This document shows positions 42,695 through 52,054 of a stretch of 64,000 nt of DNA, one piece after another. Within the stretch, counting starts at the first letter, position 1. Each line of letters opens with the position of its first letter. The position numbers and the translations under genes were made by a program. The notes beneath the pieces are model-generated. The model searched no databases. It was not told where the DNA came from and saw nothing but the letters and a program-made list of their open reading frames with translations. Source of the stretch: Lacinutrix sp. (GTDB taxonomy: Bacteria; Bacteroidota; Bacteroidia; Flavobacteriales; Flavobacteriaceae); contig NZ_JAQWGS010000025.1 in the NCBI RefSeq assembly GCF_029238095.1, forward strand, positions 1-64,000, given 5' to 3'.

Positions 42695-44161
42695 ATGGAA
42701 ATTAAAAATATAAAAACTTTAGGCGATTTAAAAAAAGCAGGTTACCAAAGTAAATCGATTAAAGATGAATTAAGAGATAATTTAATTGAAAAAATAAAAA
42801 ACAAAACAACAGTTTTTGAAGGTATTCATGGATACGAAAACACAGTAATTCCAGAATTAGAACGCGCAATACTATCTAGACATAATATTAATTTATTAGG
42901 GCTTAGAGGTCAAGCAAAAACACGTTTAGCACGTTTAATGCTTAATTTGCTAGACGAATATATACCTTTAGTAGAAGGTAGCGAGATCAACGATGATCCA
43001 TTTCAACCTATATCGCGTTATGCAATAGAATTGATAAAAGACAAAGGCGATAGTACACCAATTTCTTGGTTGCATAGAAGTGAGCGTTTTGCCGAGAAAT
43101 TGGCAACTCCAGATGTTACTGTAGCAGATATTATTGGTGATGTAGACCCAATAAAAGCAGCGAATTTAAAATTGAGTTATGCAGATGATCGTGTGTTGCA
43201 TTATGGCATGATACCAAGAGCAAACCGTTGCATTTTCGTAATTAATGAATTACCAGATTTACAAGCAAGAATACAAGTGGCTTTGTTTAATATTCTTCAA
43301 GAAGGCGATATCCAGATTCGTGGTTTTAAATTGAGATTGAATTTAGATATGCAGTTTGTTTTTACAGCAAATCCTGAAGATTATACCAATAGAGGAAGTA
43401 TTGTAACGCCTTTAAAAGATAGAATTGGCTCGCAAATTTTAACGCATTACCCAACAGATATTGAAACGGCTAAAATAATTACAGCGCAAGAAGCAAAATC
43501 TGATCCACGTCAAAAAGAAAGTATTCATGTGCCAGAATTAGCAAAAGATCTTTTAGAACAAATTGTGTTTGAAGCACGAGAAAGTGATTTTATAGACGAA
43601 AAAAGTGGAGTAAGTGCACGTTTAAGTATTACAGCTTTCGAAAACCTATTAAGTACTGCCGAACTTAGAGCACTTAAAGCAGGCGAAGAGCATACAACTG
43701 TTAGATTGTCAGATTTTTTAGGCATTATTCCAGCTATCACTGGAAAGGTAGAATTGGTTTATGAAGGTGAGCAAGAAGGTGCAGCACAAGTAGCATATAA
43801 CATAATTGGTGAAGCTGTAAAAAGTTTATTTCCAGAGTTTTTTCCAAAGATTGAAAAACTAAAAAAGGAATCTGAAGAAAGTCCATACGATGATATTGTA
43901 TCTTGGTTTTTTAATAATCGTGATGGATTTGAGATGTTAGACGATTTAAGAGATAAAGAATACAAAGTTTTACTTGATGCTGTTTCTCCACTAGATGATT
44001 TGCTTGGAGCGCATCAGCCAAAACTATCGAAACAAGAAAGTTATTTTGTAAAAGAGTTCGTGCTTTGGGCTTTAGTAGAATACAAATTATTAAGTAAATA
44101 TAGATTTACAGAAGGTATTCAATTTAAAGATCCTTATGGCAGTTTTATAAGTGGACTTTAA
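42695..44161 (+). CDS. AAA+ ATPase of the magnesium chelatase-like / MoxR type
   Basis: A 488-residue cytosolic ATPase. Walker A GLRGQAKT is at 69-76. The Walker B segment reads FVINELPDLQ (181-190), so Asn replaces the usual first Asp in the DE pair. The FTANPEDYTNRG block and the NILQEGDIQIRG segment are chelatase-like. The C-terminal 150 residues are helical. It is the partner of the VWA protein upstream. Tentatively a chaperone-like ATPase; it is not known to insert a metal, and no tetrapyrrole genes are near. Confidence 0.9.
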   Translation: MEIKNIKTLGDLKKAGYQSKSIKDELRDNLIEKIKNKTTVFEGIHGYENTVIPELERAILSRHNINLLGLRGQAKTRLARLMLNLLDEYIPLVEGSEINDDPFQPISRYAIELIKDKGDSTPISWLHRSERFAEKLATPDVTVADIIGDVDPIKAANLKLSYADDRVLHYGMIPRANRCIFVINELPDLQARIQVALFNILQEGDIQIRGFKLRLNLDMQFVFTANPEDYTNRGSIVTPLKDRIGSQILTHYPTDIETAKIITAQEAKSDPRQKESIHVPELAKDLLEQIVFEARESDFIDEKSGVSARLSITAFENLLSTAELRALKAGEEHTTVRLSDFLGIIPAITGKVELVYEGEQEGAAQVAYNIIGEAVKSLFPEFFPKIEKLKKESEESPYDDIVSWFFNNRDGFEMLDDLRDKEYKVLLDAVSPLDDLLGAHQPKLSKQESYFVKEFVLWALVEYKLLSKYRFTEGIQFKDPYGSFISGL

Positions 44162-44214
44162 TAGATCTAGTAAATTTTTGTAACTAAATTAAAATTTTCA
44201 TCAATGCTTAGGTG

Positions 44215-45861
44215 TTATAGACTTTTGCTTTCTATATAGAAATCCCGTTTTATTGTTACTGGCATTTTACTAGATTTTGTTTCGTAAATTTGCCATTCTG
44301 TTTTTGGTGTTATCCAATGTAATTCATCTCCAATAAATACTTGAATTGGCATATCAAAATCATCAACAACATTAATCCATCTGTATTTTAATTCACGATT
44401 CTTATGAGTAAACTCTATAAGAGGAATTTTTGTAGTACGTAAATACTGATTAAAAAAACCTTCCAATTCTAAATCAGAAGCTTTAGCAATATAGTCTTCA
44501 ATCTGTTTTGTAGTAACGGTTTGATGATAAAATTCTTTATTTAAACCTCTTAAAATTTCTCTCCATTTTTCATCATCTTCAATAAGCTGACGCAAAGTAT
44601 GTAACATATTAGCACCTTTATAGTACATGTCTCCAGAACCTTCACTATTTACATTATAGTCTCCTATTAAAGGTTTATCGTTTTGAATGTTTGCACGCGT
44701 ACCTATAACATAATCTGCAGAAGCTTCTTTTCCATAGTAATAATCTATAAAAATATTTTCAGAATAGGCTGTAAAGCCTTCATGAATCCACATATCTGCA
44801 ATATCTACATTTGTGATATTGTTTGCAAACCATTCGTGTCCAGCTTCATGAATAATGATAAAATCGAATTTAAGTCCCCAACCAGTTCTAGATAAATCGT
44901 TACCTAAATAGCCTTTCATGTATTTGTTTCCGTAGGTCACCGAACTTTGGTGCTCCATTCCTAAATAGGGTACTTCTACTAACTTAAAACTATCTTCGTA
45001 AAAAGGATATGGTCCAAACCAGTGCTCGAAAGCTTTCATCATTTTTGGAGCATCTTTAAAATGTTCTTTAGCTTTGTCTAGATTATCTTTTAGTACATAA
45101 TAATTCATATCTAAATCACCATTTTCACCTTTAAAAACTTCTGAAAAATTAACATAATCACCAATATTAATATTCACGCCATAATTATTTATTGGGTTAT
45201 TTACAAACCAATTAAAGGTTGTAGAGTTTTCTTTTTCTTCAACGCTTCTTAATCTACCGTTAGAGACATTAGTTAATCCTTTTGGAACGTTAACACTAAT
45301 GAGCATACTATCTACTTCGTCGTACATGTGGTCTTTGTTTGGCCACCAAACACTAGCTCCAAGACCTTGGCACGAAGACGCTACAAAATGATTTCCATTA
45401 TTATCTTTTTTCCATGAGATTCCACCATCCCATGGCGCACGAACGGCTTCCCTTGGTTTGCCTTCATAAAACGCAATAACGCTATTGGTATCTCCAATGG
45501 TTTGATTATCAAGAAGTGTTACAAAATGTGCATTACCATCGTGTTTAATTGCTAATGTTTTACCGTTTTGAGTTACTTTAGTTAACATTAAAGGTTGTTG
45601 TAAATCAATTTGCATGACTTGATATGGCTTTAACACTTTATATTGAATGGTGTTTTTTCCAGAGATTGTTTTTTGTTCTGGATTAACTTTTATGTCTAAA
45701 TGGTAATAGCTTAAATCCCACCATTCGCGTTCTGGAGTTATAGAACCACGAAGTGTATCTTGTCTTGTGAAGTTGCTTTTATCTTCTAACAGTCCTTGTG
45801 AAAACGATAAAGATGTAAAAAGTAAGGCGAAAATTAAAAACGCTATTTTGTTTGTAAACAT
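44215..45861 (-). CDS. M1 family metallopeptidase
   Basis: A 548-residue exported aminopeptidase. Signal peptide (MFTNKIAFLIFALLFTSLSFSQ). The zinc site is HEAGH followed 18 residues later by E in WIHEGFTAYSE, the exact M1 pattern HEXXHX18E. The substrate-binding GMEH motif is at about 297-300 (YLGMEHQSSVTYG). The shorter length than classical M1 enzymes is common in this phylum. A TATTTTTG element lies 26 bases upstream of the start and overlaps the terminator of the beta-oxidation operon. Confidence 0.94.
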   Translation of the reverse strand: MFTNKIAFLIFALLFTSLSFSQGLLEDKSNFTRQDTLRGSITPEREWWDLSYYHLDIKVNPEQKTISGKNTIQYKVLKPYQVMQIDLQQPLMLTKVTQNGKTLAIKHDGNAHFVTLLDNQTIGDTNSVIAFYEGKPREAVRAPWDGGISWKKDNNGNHFVASSCQGLGASVWWPNKDHMYDEVDSMLISVNVPKGLTNVSNGRLRSVEEKENSTTFNWFVNNPINNYGVNINIGDYVNFSEVFKGENGDLDMNYYVLKDNLDKAKEHFKDAPKMMKAFEHWFGPYPFYEDSFKLVEVPYLGMEHQSSVTYGNKYMKGYLGNDLSRTGWGLKFDFIIIHEAGHEWFANNITNVDIADMWIHEGFTAYSENIFIDYYYGKEASADYVIGTRANIQNDKPLIGDYNVNSEGSGDMYYKGANMLHTLRQLIEDDEKWREILRGLNKEFYHQTVTTKQIEDYIAKASDLELEGFFNQYLRTTKIPLIEFTHKNRELKYRWINVVDDFDMPIQVFIGDELHWITPKTEWQIYETKSSKMPVTIKRDFYIESKSL

Positions 45862-45886
45862 GAATTATGATTTTGATTTAAAAGTA

Positions 45887-45894
45887 CAAAAATA
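45887..45894 (-). promoter_or_regulatory. -7 element of the M1 peptidase gene
   Basis: On the minus strand TATTTTTG, a perfect TAnnTTTG, 25 bases before the M1 start. It abuts the stem of the terminator at 45895-45929, so the promoter starts directly after termination of the upstream operon. Confidence 0.5.
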
Positions 45895-45929
45895 AAAAAG
45901 ACTGCTTCATTTCTGATAACAGTCTTTTT
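45895..45929 (-). terminator. terminator of the beta-oxidation operon
   Basis: AAAAAGACTG (45895-45904) pairs with CAGTCTTTTT (45920-45929) around a 15-base loop, followed on the minus strand by TTTATTTTTG. It lies 21 bases after the acyl-CoA dehydrogenase stop. Confidence 0.8.
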
Positions 45930-45950
45930 AACTTCTTAACTAAAACGTAT

Positions 45951-47759
45951 TTAAAAACAGTATTTGTTTTCTGTTTTAACTTTTTCAGCTATCTCGATAC
46001 GTAAATCTACAATATCTGGATAGTTTGCGTATTTAGTAAAACGCTTAAGTCCCATTAACATCATACGTTGTTCGTCTCCTTCAGCAAAAGAAATAATACT
46101 TTCTTTTCCTTTTTCTTCAACAATATCCACAGCATGATATAGATATAATTTTGCCATAGCGATTTGTGCAGACTGTGCTTCTTCTCCAAAACGTTTTGCG
46201 TTTTTCTCTGTTCTTAAAATTGCAGATTCTGCCATATAGATTTCAATTAAAATATCTGCAGCTGCAATTAATAATTGTTGGTGATCTTCTAATTGCGGAC
46301 CATATTTTTGAACTGCTCCACCTGCGACCATTAAGAAAGTCTTTTTTAGCTTCTTAATCATTTCTTTTTCTTCTGAAAACAACTCAGAATAATCAGGCGT
46401 TTCAAATGAAGGAATACCCATTAATTCTTCTTGAACTGCCTGTGCAGGTCCTAATAAATCTACATGACCTTTCATGGCTTTTTTAACTAGCATACCTACT
46501 GCTAACATACGGTTAATTTCGTTTGTGCCTTCGTAAATACGTGCAATACGTGCATCTCTCCAAGCCGCTTCCATAGGTGTTTCTTCTGAGAATCCCATGC
46601 CTCCAAAAATTTGGATACCTTCATCTGCACAATTTTGTACATCTTCTGATACTGCAACTTTTAGTATAGAACATTCAATTGCGTATTCTTCGACACCTTT
46701 AAGTTCAGCTTCCTGATGTGTGTTTCCAGCTTCAACTCTTAAAGAAATTCTATCTTCAATGTTTTTCGCAGCTCTGTAGGTTGCAGACTCACCTGCATAG
46801 GCACTAGCTGCCATTTCTGCTAATTTGGTTTTAATCGCTCCAAAATCTGCAATTGGTGTTTTAAATTGTTTACGCTCGTTAGCATAATTTACAGCAGTTG
46901 TTAAGATGCGTCTTTGCGAATCTAAGCAAGCAGCAGCTAATTTAATACGACCAACATTTAGCGCGTTCATGGCGATTTTAAATCCTTCACCACGACCAGC
47001 TAGCATATTTTCAACAGGAACAAGGGTGTCATTAAAGAATACTTGACGCGTAGAACTTGCACGAATACCTAATTTATGCTCTTCTTCACCTAAGGTTATT
47101 CCATTTGGATTTTTACCGTCATATTCTACTATGAAACCTGTAATATTTTTGTCATTTTCAATACGTGCAAAAACAATCATCAAACTACAGAATCCAGCAT
47201 TTGAGATCCACATTTTTTGCCCATTAATTTTATAAGATTTACCATCTTCAGAGAGAACTGCAGTAGTTTTTCCAGAATTAGCATCAGATCCTGCTCCAGG
47301 TTCTGTTAAACAATAAGCGCCAAACCAATCACCAGTAGCTAATTTTGGCACATATTTTTGTTTTTGTTCTTCAGTACCATATAAAGTAATTGGCATGGTG
47401 CCAATTCCTGTATGTGCACCAAAAGCAGTACTAAAAGAGCCTGTTCCAGATGAAATATAATCGCATGTTAAACACGTAGAAACGAATCCCATTCCTAATC
47501 CATCATAAGCCTCAGGAACTGCTACACCTAAAAAGCCCATTTCTCCAGCTTTACGCATCACTTCTTCAGTTAAGGCATAATCTTTGGCTTCAAACCTAGG
47601 TTTGTGTGCAATAATTTCACGTTCATTAAATTCCATAACAGATTCCTTCATCATTGTTTGTTCTTCTGAAAAATCTTCAGGAGTAAAAACATCTTCGCAA
47701 TTTGTTTCCTTTACTAAGAATTGACCTCCACGCAGGATGTCTTTTTCTGTATTTGCCAT
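45951..47759 (-). CDS. acyl-CoA dehydrogenase
   Basis: A 602-residue FAD enzyme that makes the first double bond of beta-oxidation. Core blocks are AYCLTEPGAGSDANSGKTTA (FAD/substrate), the KMWISNAGF block, and the QIFGGMGFSEETPMEAAWRDARIARIYEGTNEINR region, where the Glu of YEGT is the expected catalytic base. It carries a C-terminal extension of about 170 residues beyond the classical 380-residue form, as in long-chain bacterial enzymes. It is the last gene of the minus-strand operon MarR-FadN-thiolase-dehydrogenase. Confidence 0.94.
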   Translation of the reverse strand: MANTEKDILRGGQFLVKETNCEDVFTPEDFSEEQTMMKESVMEFNEREIIAHKPRFEAKDYALTEEVMRKAGEMGFLGVAVPEAYDGLGMGFVSTCLTCDYISSGTGSFSTAFGAHTGIGTMPITLYGTEEQKQKYVPKLATGDWFGAYCLTEPGAGSDANSGKTTAVLSEDGKSYKINGQKMWISNAGFCSLMIVFARIENDKNITGFIVEYDGKNPNGITLGEEEHKLGIRASSTRQVFFNDTLVPVENMLAGRGEGFKIAMNALNVGRIKLAAACLDSQRRILTTAVNYANERKQFKTPIADFGAIKTKLAEMAASAYAGESATYRAAKNIEDRISLRVEAGNTHQEAELKGVEEYAIECSILKVAVSEDVQNCADEGIQIFGGMGFSEETPMEAAWRDARIARIYEGTNEINRMLAVGMLVKKAMKGHVDLLGPAQAVQEELMGIPSFETPDYSELFSEEKEMIKKLKKTFLMVAGGAVQKYGPQLEDHQQLLIAAADILIEIYMAESAILRTEKNAKRFGEEAQSAQIAMAKLYLYHAVDIVEEKGKESIISFAEGDEQRMMLMGLKRFTKYANYPDIVDLRIEIAEKVKTENKYCF

Positions 47760-47786
47760 TTTATAGTATTGTATTAAGTTCTTTTA

Positions 47787-48980
47787 TTAGTTTAAAAATT
47801 CAAAAATTCCGCAAGCACCTTGACCTGTTCCAACACACATGGTAACAGCTCCGTATTTACCTTTCATGTTGCGCTTACGCATTTCGTCAAAAAGTTGAAC
47901 AGATAATTTTGCTCCTGTGCATCCTAATGGATGTCCTAATGCAATAGCACCACCATTAACGTTTATTAGCTTTGGATTTAAATCCAATTCTCTGATTACA
48001 GCTAAAGATTGAGAAGCAAAGGCTTCGTTTAATTCTATTAGCTCTAAATCGGCTTGTTTTAAACCTGCTTGTTTTAATGCTTTTGGAATAGCCTTTACTG
48101 GACCAATACCCATAATTCTTGGTTCAACACCAGCTGCAGCATAGTTTACCATGCGTGCTACTGGTTCAAGATTTAATTCTTTAACCATATCTTCACTCAT
48201 AACCATTACAAAAGCTGCACCATCACTCATTTGTGATGAATTACCAGCAGTAACACTTCCGCCAGCTGCAAATACAGCTCTCAATTTTGCTAAAGCTTCT
48301 TTACTTGTTCCAGCACGAGGTCCTTCATCTTTAGTTACTGTGTATTTTTTTGTCGCTTTTTTTCCATTGGAATCTATATATGTTTGCTCAACTTCTATAG
48401 GAACGATTTGATCTTGAAAACGATTTTCAGCTTGGGCTTTTAACGCTTTCATGTGTGAGTTGTATGCAAATTCATCTTGATCTTCACGAGACACTTTAAA
48501 TTGGTTCGCTACTGCTTCAGCAGTATTTCCCATTCCCCAATAATAGTCTTCATGTCCTGCTTTTACAATAGCATCATAATTTAACTCTGGCTTAAAACCT
48601 GTCATTGGGACACTACTCATGCTTTCTGCTCCACCTGCTATGATGCAATCTGCCATACCTGCTTGAATCTTGGCTGTAGCCATACCAATAGTTTCAACTC
48701 CTGAAGAACAAAAACGGTTTACTGTTACTCCAGGTACGTCTACAACATCTAATCCCATTAAAGAGATTAAACGCGCCATATTTAATCCTTGGGAACCTTC
48801 AGGCATTGCGTTTCCAACAATAACGTCGTCAATTCGTTTTGGGTCTAAACCTGGCAATTCTTTCATCATGTATTTGATGGTTTCTGCTGCCAATTCATCG
48901 GTTCTTTTAAAACGGAACACACCTTTTGGTGCTTTACCTACTGCTGTTCTGTATGCTTTTACTATATATGCTGTTTTCAT
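47787..48980 (-). CDS. acetyl-CoA C-acyltransferase (3-ketoacyl-CoA thiolase)
   Basis: A 397-residue thiolase that cleaves 3-ketoacyl-CoA in the last step of beta-oxidation. The acyl-binding Cys is in VNRFCSSGVE (about 90), the active-site His in NGGAIALGHPLGCTG, and the second Cys in TMCVGTGQG. The order is that of the FadA family. It is 3 bases downstream of the FadN-like gene and 27 bases upstream of the acyl-CoA dehydrogenase gene, so one transcript is expected. Confidence 0.95.
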   Translation of the reverse strand: MKTAYIVKAYRTAVGKAPKGVFRFKRTDELAAETIKYMMKELPGLDPKRIDDVIVGNAMPEGSQGLNMARLISLMGLDVVDVPGVTVNRFCSSGVETIGMATAKIQAGMADCIIAGGAESMSSVPMTGFKPELNYDAIVKAGHEDYYWGMGNTAEAVANQFKVSREDQDEFAYNSHMKALKAQAENRFQDQIVPIEVEQTYIDSNGKKATKKYTVTKDEGPRAGTSKEALAKLRAVFAAGGSVTAGNSSQMSDGAAFVMVMSEDMVKELNLEPVARMVNYAAAGVEPRIMGIGPVKAIPKALKQAGLKQADLELIELNEAFASQSLAVIRELDLNPKLINVNGGAIALGHPLGCTGAKLSVQLFDEMRKRNMKGKYGAVTMCVGTGQGACGIFEFLN

Positions 48981-48983
48981 TTT

Positions 48984-51392
48984 TTAGTTTCTTAAAGGTT
49001 TACCTTTGGTTAACATATGCTGAATTCTTTCTAAAGTTTTACGCTCTGTACATAAACTTAGAAATGCTTCACGTTCAAGGTCTAGTAAGTATTGTTCGCT
49101 TACTAAAGTAGGTTCAGATAAATCTCCACCAGCCATAACATAAGCTAACTTATTTGCAATTTTCTTGTCATGTTCACTAATGTAATGACTTGCTTCCATA
49201 GAGTCTGTACCTACTAAAAACATGCTTAATGCTTGTTTACCTAGGACTAGAACATCGTTGCGTTTTACAGGTTGCGTATATCCAGCATCTGCCATTAATT
49301 TGGCGTGTGCTTTTGCAGTAGCAATTTGTCTGTCTTTATTAACTACTACAATGTCTTTTCCTTTTTGAAGAATACCTAAATCGAATGCTTCGTAAGCAGA
49401 TGTTGCAACTTTAGCCATACCAATAGTTAAAAAATACTCTTGAAGTGTATTTAATTGTACATCACCTTTCTTGAAAGTATCTGATGCTCTTAAAGCCATT
49501 TCTTTAGAACCACCACCACCAGGTATTACGCCAACACCAAACTCAACAAGTCCAATATAAGTTTCTGCTGCTGCAACTACTTTATCTGCGTGCATAGATA
49601 ATTCGCATCCACCACCAAGCGACATTCCGTGAGGTGCTGCAACTGTAGGTATAGAAGAATAGCGCATACGCATCATAGTATCTTGGAAATATTTGATAGC
49701 CATATTAAGCTCATCGTACTCTTGTTCGGCAGCCATCATAAAAATCATGCCTATGTTTGCACCAACTGAGAAGTTTGCAGCTTGATTACCAACAACCAAT
49801 CCTGCAAAATTTTTTTCTGCTAAATCTATTGCTTTATTTAATCCGGCAAGAACGTCACCTCCAATGGTGTTCATTTTAGATTGGAATTCTACATTAAGTA
49901 TTCCATCACCTAAATCTTCAACAACAACTCCAGAGTTTTTAAAGACTTCAGATGTTTTTCTAATGTTATCTAGTATGATGAAACTGTCTTGACCAGGAAT
50001 TTTTTCTTGAGATTTTTTAGGAATATCATACGCATAGGTTGCACCATCTTTAATAGTGTAGAAGCTATCGCTTCCTGTAGCAAGCATCTCGTTCACCCAA
50101 ACATTAGGTTCTAAACCTTCTGCTTTCATCATTTCGATTCCTTTTTCTACACCAATAGCATCCCAAATTTGGAAAGGACCGTGTTCCCAACCGAAACCTG
50201 CTTTCATGGCATCATCAATCTTGTATAAATCATCAGTGATTTCTGGAATTCTGTTTGAAACGTAAGCGAATAATGCAGCGAAACTTTTTCTGTAGAATTC
50301 ACCTGCTTTATCTTTTCCTTTAACTAATATTTTGAAACGATCTACAACTTTATCAACTGTTTTGGTTAATTCTAAGGTTGCAAATTTTGCACGTTTGTTT
50401 GGTCTATATTCTAATGTGTTTAAATCTAAAGATAAAATGTCCTTAGATCCATCTGCTTTTCTTTCTAATTTATAAAACCCTTGTCCAGTTTTGCTTCCTA
50501 GCCATTTGTTCTCCATCATGGTATTGATGAAATCTGGAAGTACAAACAATTCATTACGCTCGTCTTTTGGACAGTTTTCTTTAATTCCGTTGGCTACGTG
50601 AACTAAAGTATCTAATCCTACAACATCAACTGTTCTGAAGGTTGCCGATTTTGGACGACCTATTACAGGTCCTGATAATTTATCGACTTCTTCAATAGTT
50701 AGGTCTAAATCTTTTACAGCGTGGAATAAACTTTGAATACTAAAAATTCCAATACGATTACCAATAAATGCAGGAGTGTCTTTTGCAATTACAGAAGTTT
50801 TTCCTAAGAATTGTTCTCCATAGCCATTTAAAAACTCTAAAACAGAAGCGTCAGTTTTTGGTCCTGGAATAATTTCGAATAGTTTTAAGTAGCGAGCAGG
50901 ATTAAAAAAGTGTGTTCCACAGAAATGCTTCTGGAAATCTTCACTTCGACCTTCGCTCATAAATTTAATAGGAATACCAGAGGTATTAGAAGTAATTAAT
51001 GTTCCAGGTGTTCTATATTTTTCAAGTTTCTCGAAAACTTGTTGTTTGATGTCTAGTCTTTCAACTACAACCTCCATAATCCAGTCTACGTCTTTTACTT
51101 TTGCAATATCATCTTCTAGATTTCCAGTTGTGATACGGTTTGCAAATGAATGGTGATAGAGTGGTACAGGTTTAGATTTTATTGATGCTGTAAGTGCATC
51201 ATTAACTAATCTGTTTCTAACAACTTTGTCTTCTATAGTTAAGCCTTTGGCTTTTTCTTTATCATTGAGTTCTCTTGGTACAATGTCTAATAACAAAACA
51301 TCAACACCAATATTGGCGAAGTGGCAAGCGATACCACTTCCCATGATTCCAGAACCAATAATTGCTATTTTTTTAATTCTACGTTTGCTCAT
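48984..51392 (-). CDS. fadN: FadN-type 3-hydroxyacyl-CoA dehydrogenase / enoyl-CoA hydratase
   Basis: An 802-residue bifunctional beta-oxidation enzyme. The order is the FadN one, opposite to E. coli FadB: the NAD-binding dehydrogenase domain first (IGSGIMGSGIACHFA at about 12-26), then the dehydrogenase C-terminal halves, and the crotonase hydratase domain last (about 505-700, with GMSLGGGCELSMHAD and GVGVIPGGGG, where the oxyanion Gly residues lie). It follows marR by 1 base and precedes the thiolase gene by 3 bases. Identity is strong. Confidence 0.94.
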   Translation of the reverse strand: MSKRRIKKIAIIGSGIMGSGIACHFANIGVDVLLLDIVPRELNDKEKAKGLTIEDKVVRNRLVNDALTASIKSKPVPLYHHSFANRITTGNLEDDIAKVKDVDWIMEVVVERLDIKQQVFEKLEKYRTPGTLITSNTSGIPIKFMSEGRSEDFQKHFCGTHFFNPARYLKLFEIIPGPKTDASVLEFLNGYGEQFLGKTSVIAKDTPAFIGNRIGIFSIQSLFHAVKDLDLTIEEVDKLSGPVIGRPKSATFRTVDVVGLDTLVHVANGIKENCPKDERNELFVLPDFINTMMENKWLGSKTGQGFYKLERKADGSKDILSLDLNTLEYRPNKRAKFATLELTKTVDKVVDRFKILVKGKDKAGEFYRKSFAALFAYVSNRIPEITDDLYKIDDAMKAGFGWEHGPFQIWDAIGVEKGIEMMKAEGLEPNVWVNEMLATGSDSFYTIKDGATYAYDIPKKSQEKIPGQDSFIILDNIRKTSEVFKNSGVVVEDLGDGILNVEFQSKMNTIGGDVLAGLNKAIDLAEKNFAGLVVGNQAANFSVGANIGMIFMMAAEQEYDELNMAIKYFQDTMMRMRYSSIPTVAAPHGMSLGGGCELSMHADKVVAAAETYIGLVEFGVGVIPGGGGSKEMALRASDTFKKGDVQLNTLQEYFLTIGMAKVATSAYEAFDLGILQKGKDIVVVNKDRQIATAKAHAKLMADAGYTQPVKRNDVLVLGKQALSMFLVGTDSMEASHYISEHDKKIANKLAYVMAGGDLSEPTLVSEQYLLDLEREAFLSLCTERKTLERIQHMLTKGKPLRN

Positions 51393-51393
51393 A

Positions 51394-51849
51394 TTATTTT
51401 AAAATGTGTTCTTTTTGATTGTATATTTTTTTATTCGAAATCAACTCGTTTATTATATCTGTAACTTCTTGAAAATGTTTTAGTTTATCTTCAGAAACAT
51501 GATTTTTTATGGTATTGTTAAACGTTAAAACGCGTTCTCTTGAATATTCTCTTTTTTCCTTTCCAAAATCAGTTAAATAAATAAGGACACCACGACCATC
51601 TTCTGGGTTAGGTTTTCGCTCTATTAGACCAAGTGCTTCCATTTTTTTTAATATTCTAGAAAGACTAGTCGCTTCCATTCCCATAATTGGACCAAGTGAT
51701 GTGGAAGGAGTTCCATTTTCTGGATCTATACTTAATAATGTAAAGCCTGTAGCCATTGTAGTATCGAACTTTGCAGCTTCTTCATTATACATTTTATTTA
51801 CTGCTAACCATGTGGTACGTAATAAATAGTCTATGGTTTTGTCTTTCAT
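51394..51849 (-). CDS. MarR family regulator of the beta-oxidation operon
   Basis: A 151-residue MarR-type winged-helix protein. The DNA-binding part is SLSRILKKMEALGLIERKPNPEDGRGVLIYLTDFGKE, with the DGR wing motif. It heads the operon FadN-thiolase-acyl-CoA dehydrogenase with a 1-base gap to fadN, which suggests it represses the operon and is relieved by acyl-CoA, as FadR-like MarR proteins do; this is inference. A 12-base palindrome at the -33 position of its promoter is a likely operator. Confidence 0.92.
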   Translation of the reverse strand: MKDKTIDYLLRTTWLAVNKMYNEEAAKFDTTMATGFTLLSIDPENGTPSTSLGPIMGMEATSLSRILKKMEALGLIERKPNPEDGRGVLIYLTDFGKEKREYSRERVLTFNNTIKNHVSEDKLKHFQEVTDIINELISNKKIYNQKEHILK

Positions 51850-51876
51850 TAAATTGTTATTCGGTTAGTGCGAATT

Positions 51877-51884
51877 CAAAGATA
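51877..51884 (-). promoter_or_regulatory. -7 element of the marR-fadN operon
   Basis: On the minus strand TATCTTTG, a perfect TAnnTTTG, 27 bases upstream of the marR start. Confidence 0.6.
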
Positions 51885-51896
51885 ATAAAAATTTGT

Positions 51897-51908
51897 TATG
51901 CATGCATA
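51897..51908. promoter_or_regulatory. candidate MarR operator
   Basis: TATGCATGCATA, a perfect 12-base palindrome, 12 bases beyond the -7 element and covering the expected -33 zone of the marR promoter. MarR-family proteins bind short palindromes of this size, so autoregulation is plausible; no binding evidence. Confidence 0.5.
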
Positions 51909-52054
51909 GTAAATTGAAAAATATATTTGAAGTTATTGTTTATTTTTAGTTATGTTTTGAATTACTTGAGCAATAAAATAAGAAACTAAGGCTGTAATCT
52001 ATGTGTTTTCTTAAGATTTAGTAGTCAGGTAGTTGTATAAATATTGTCTAAAAA

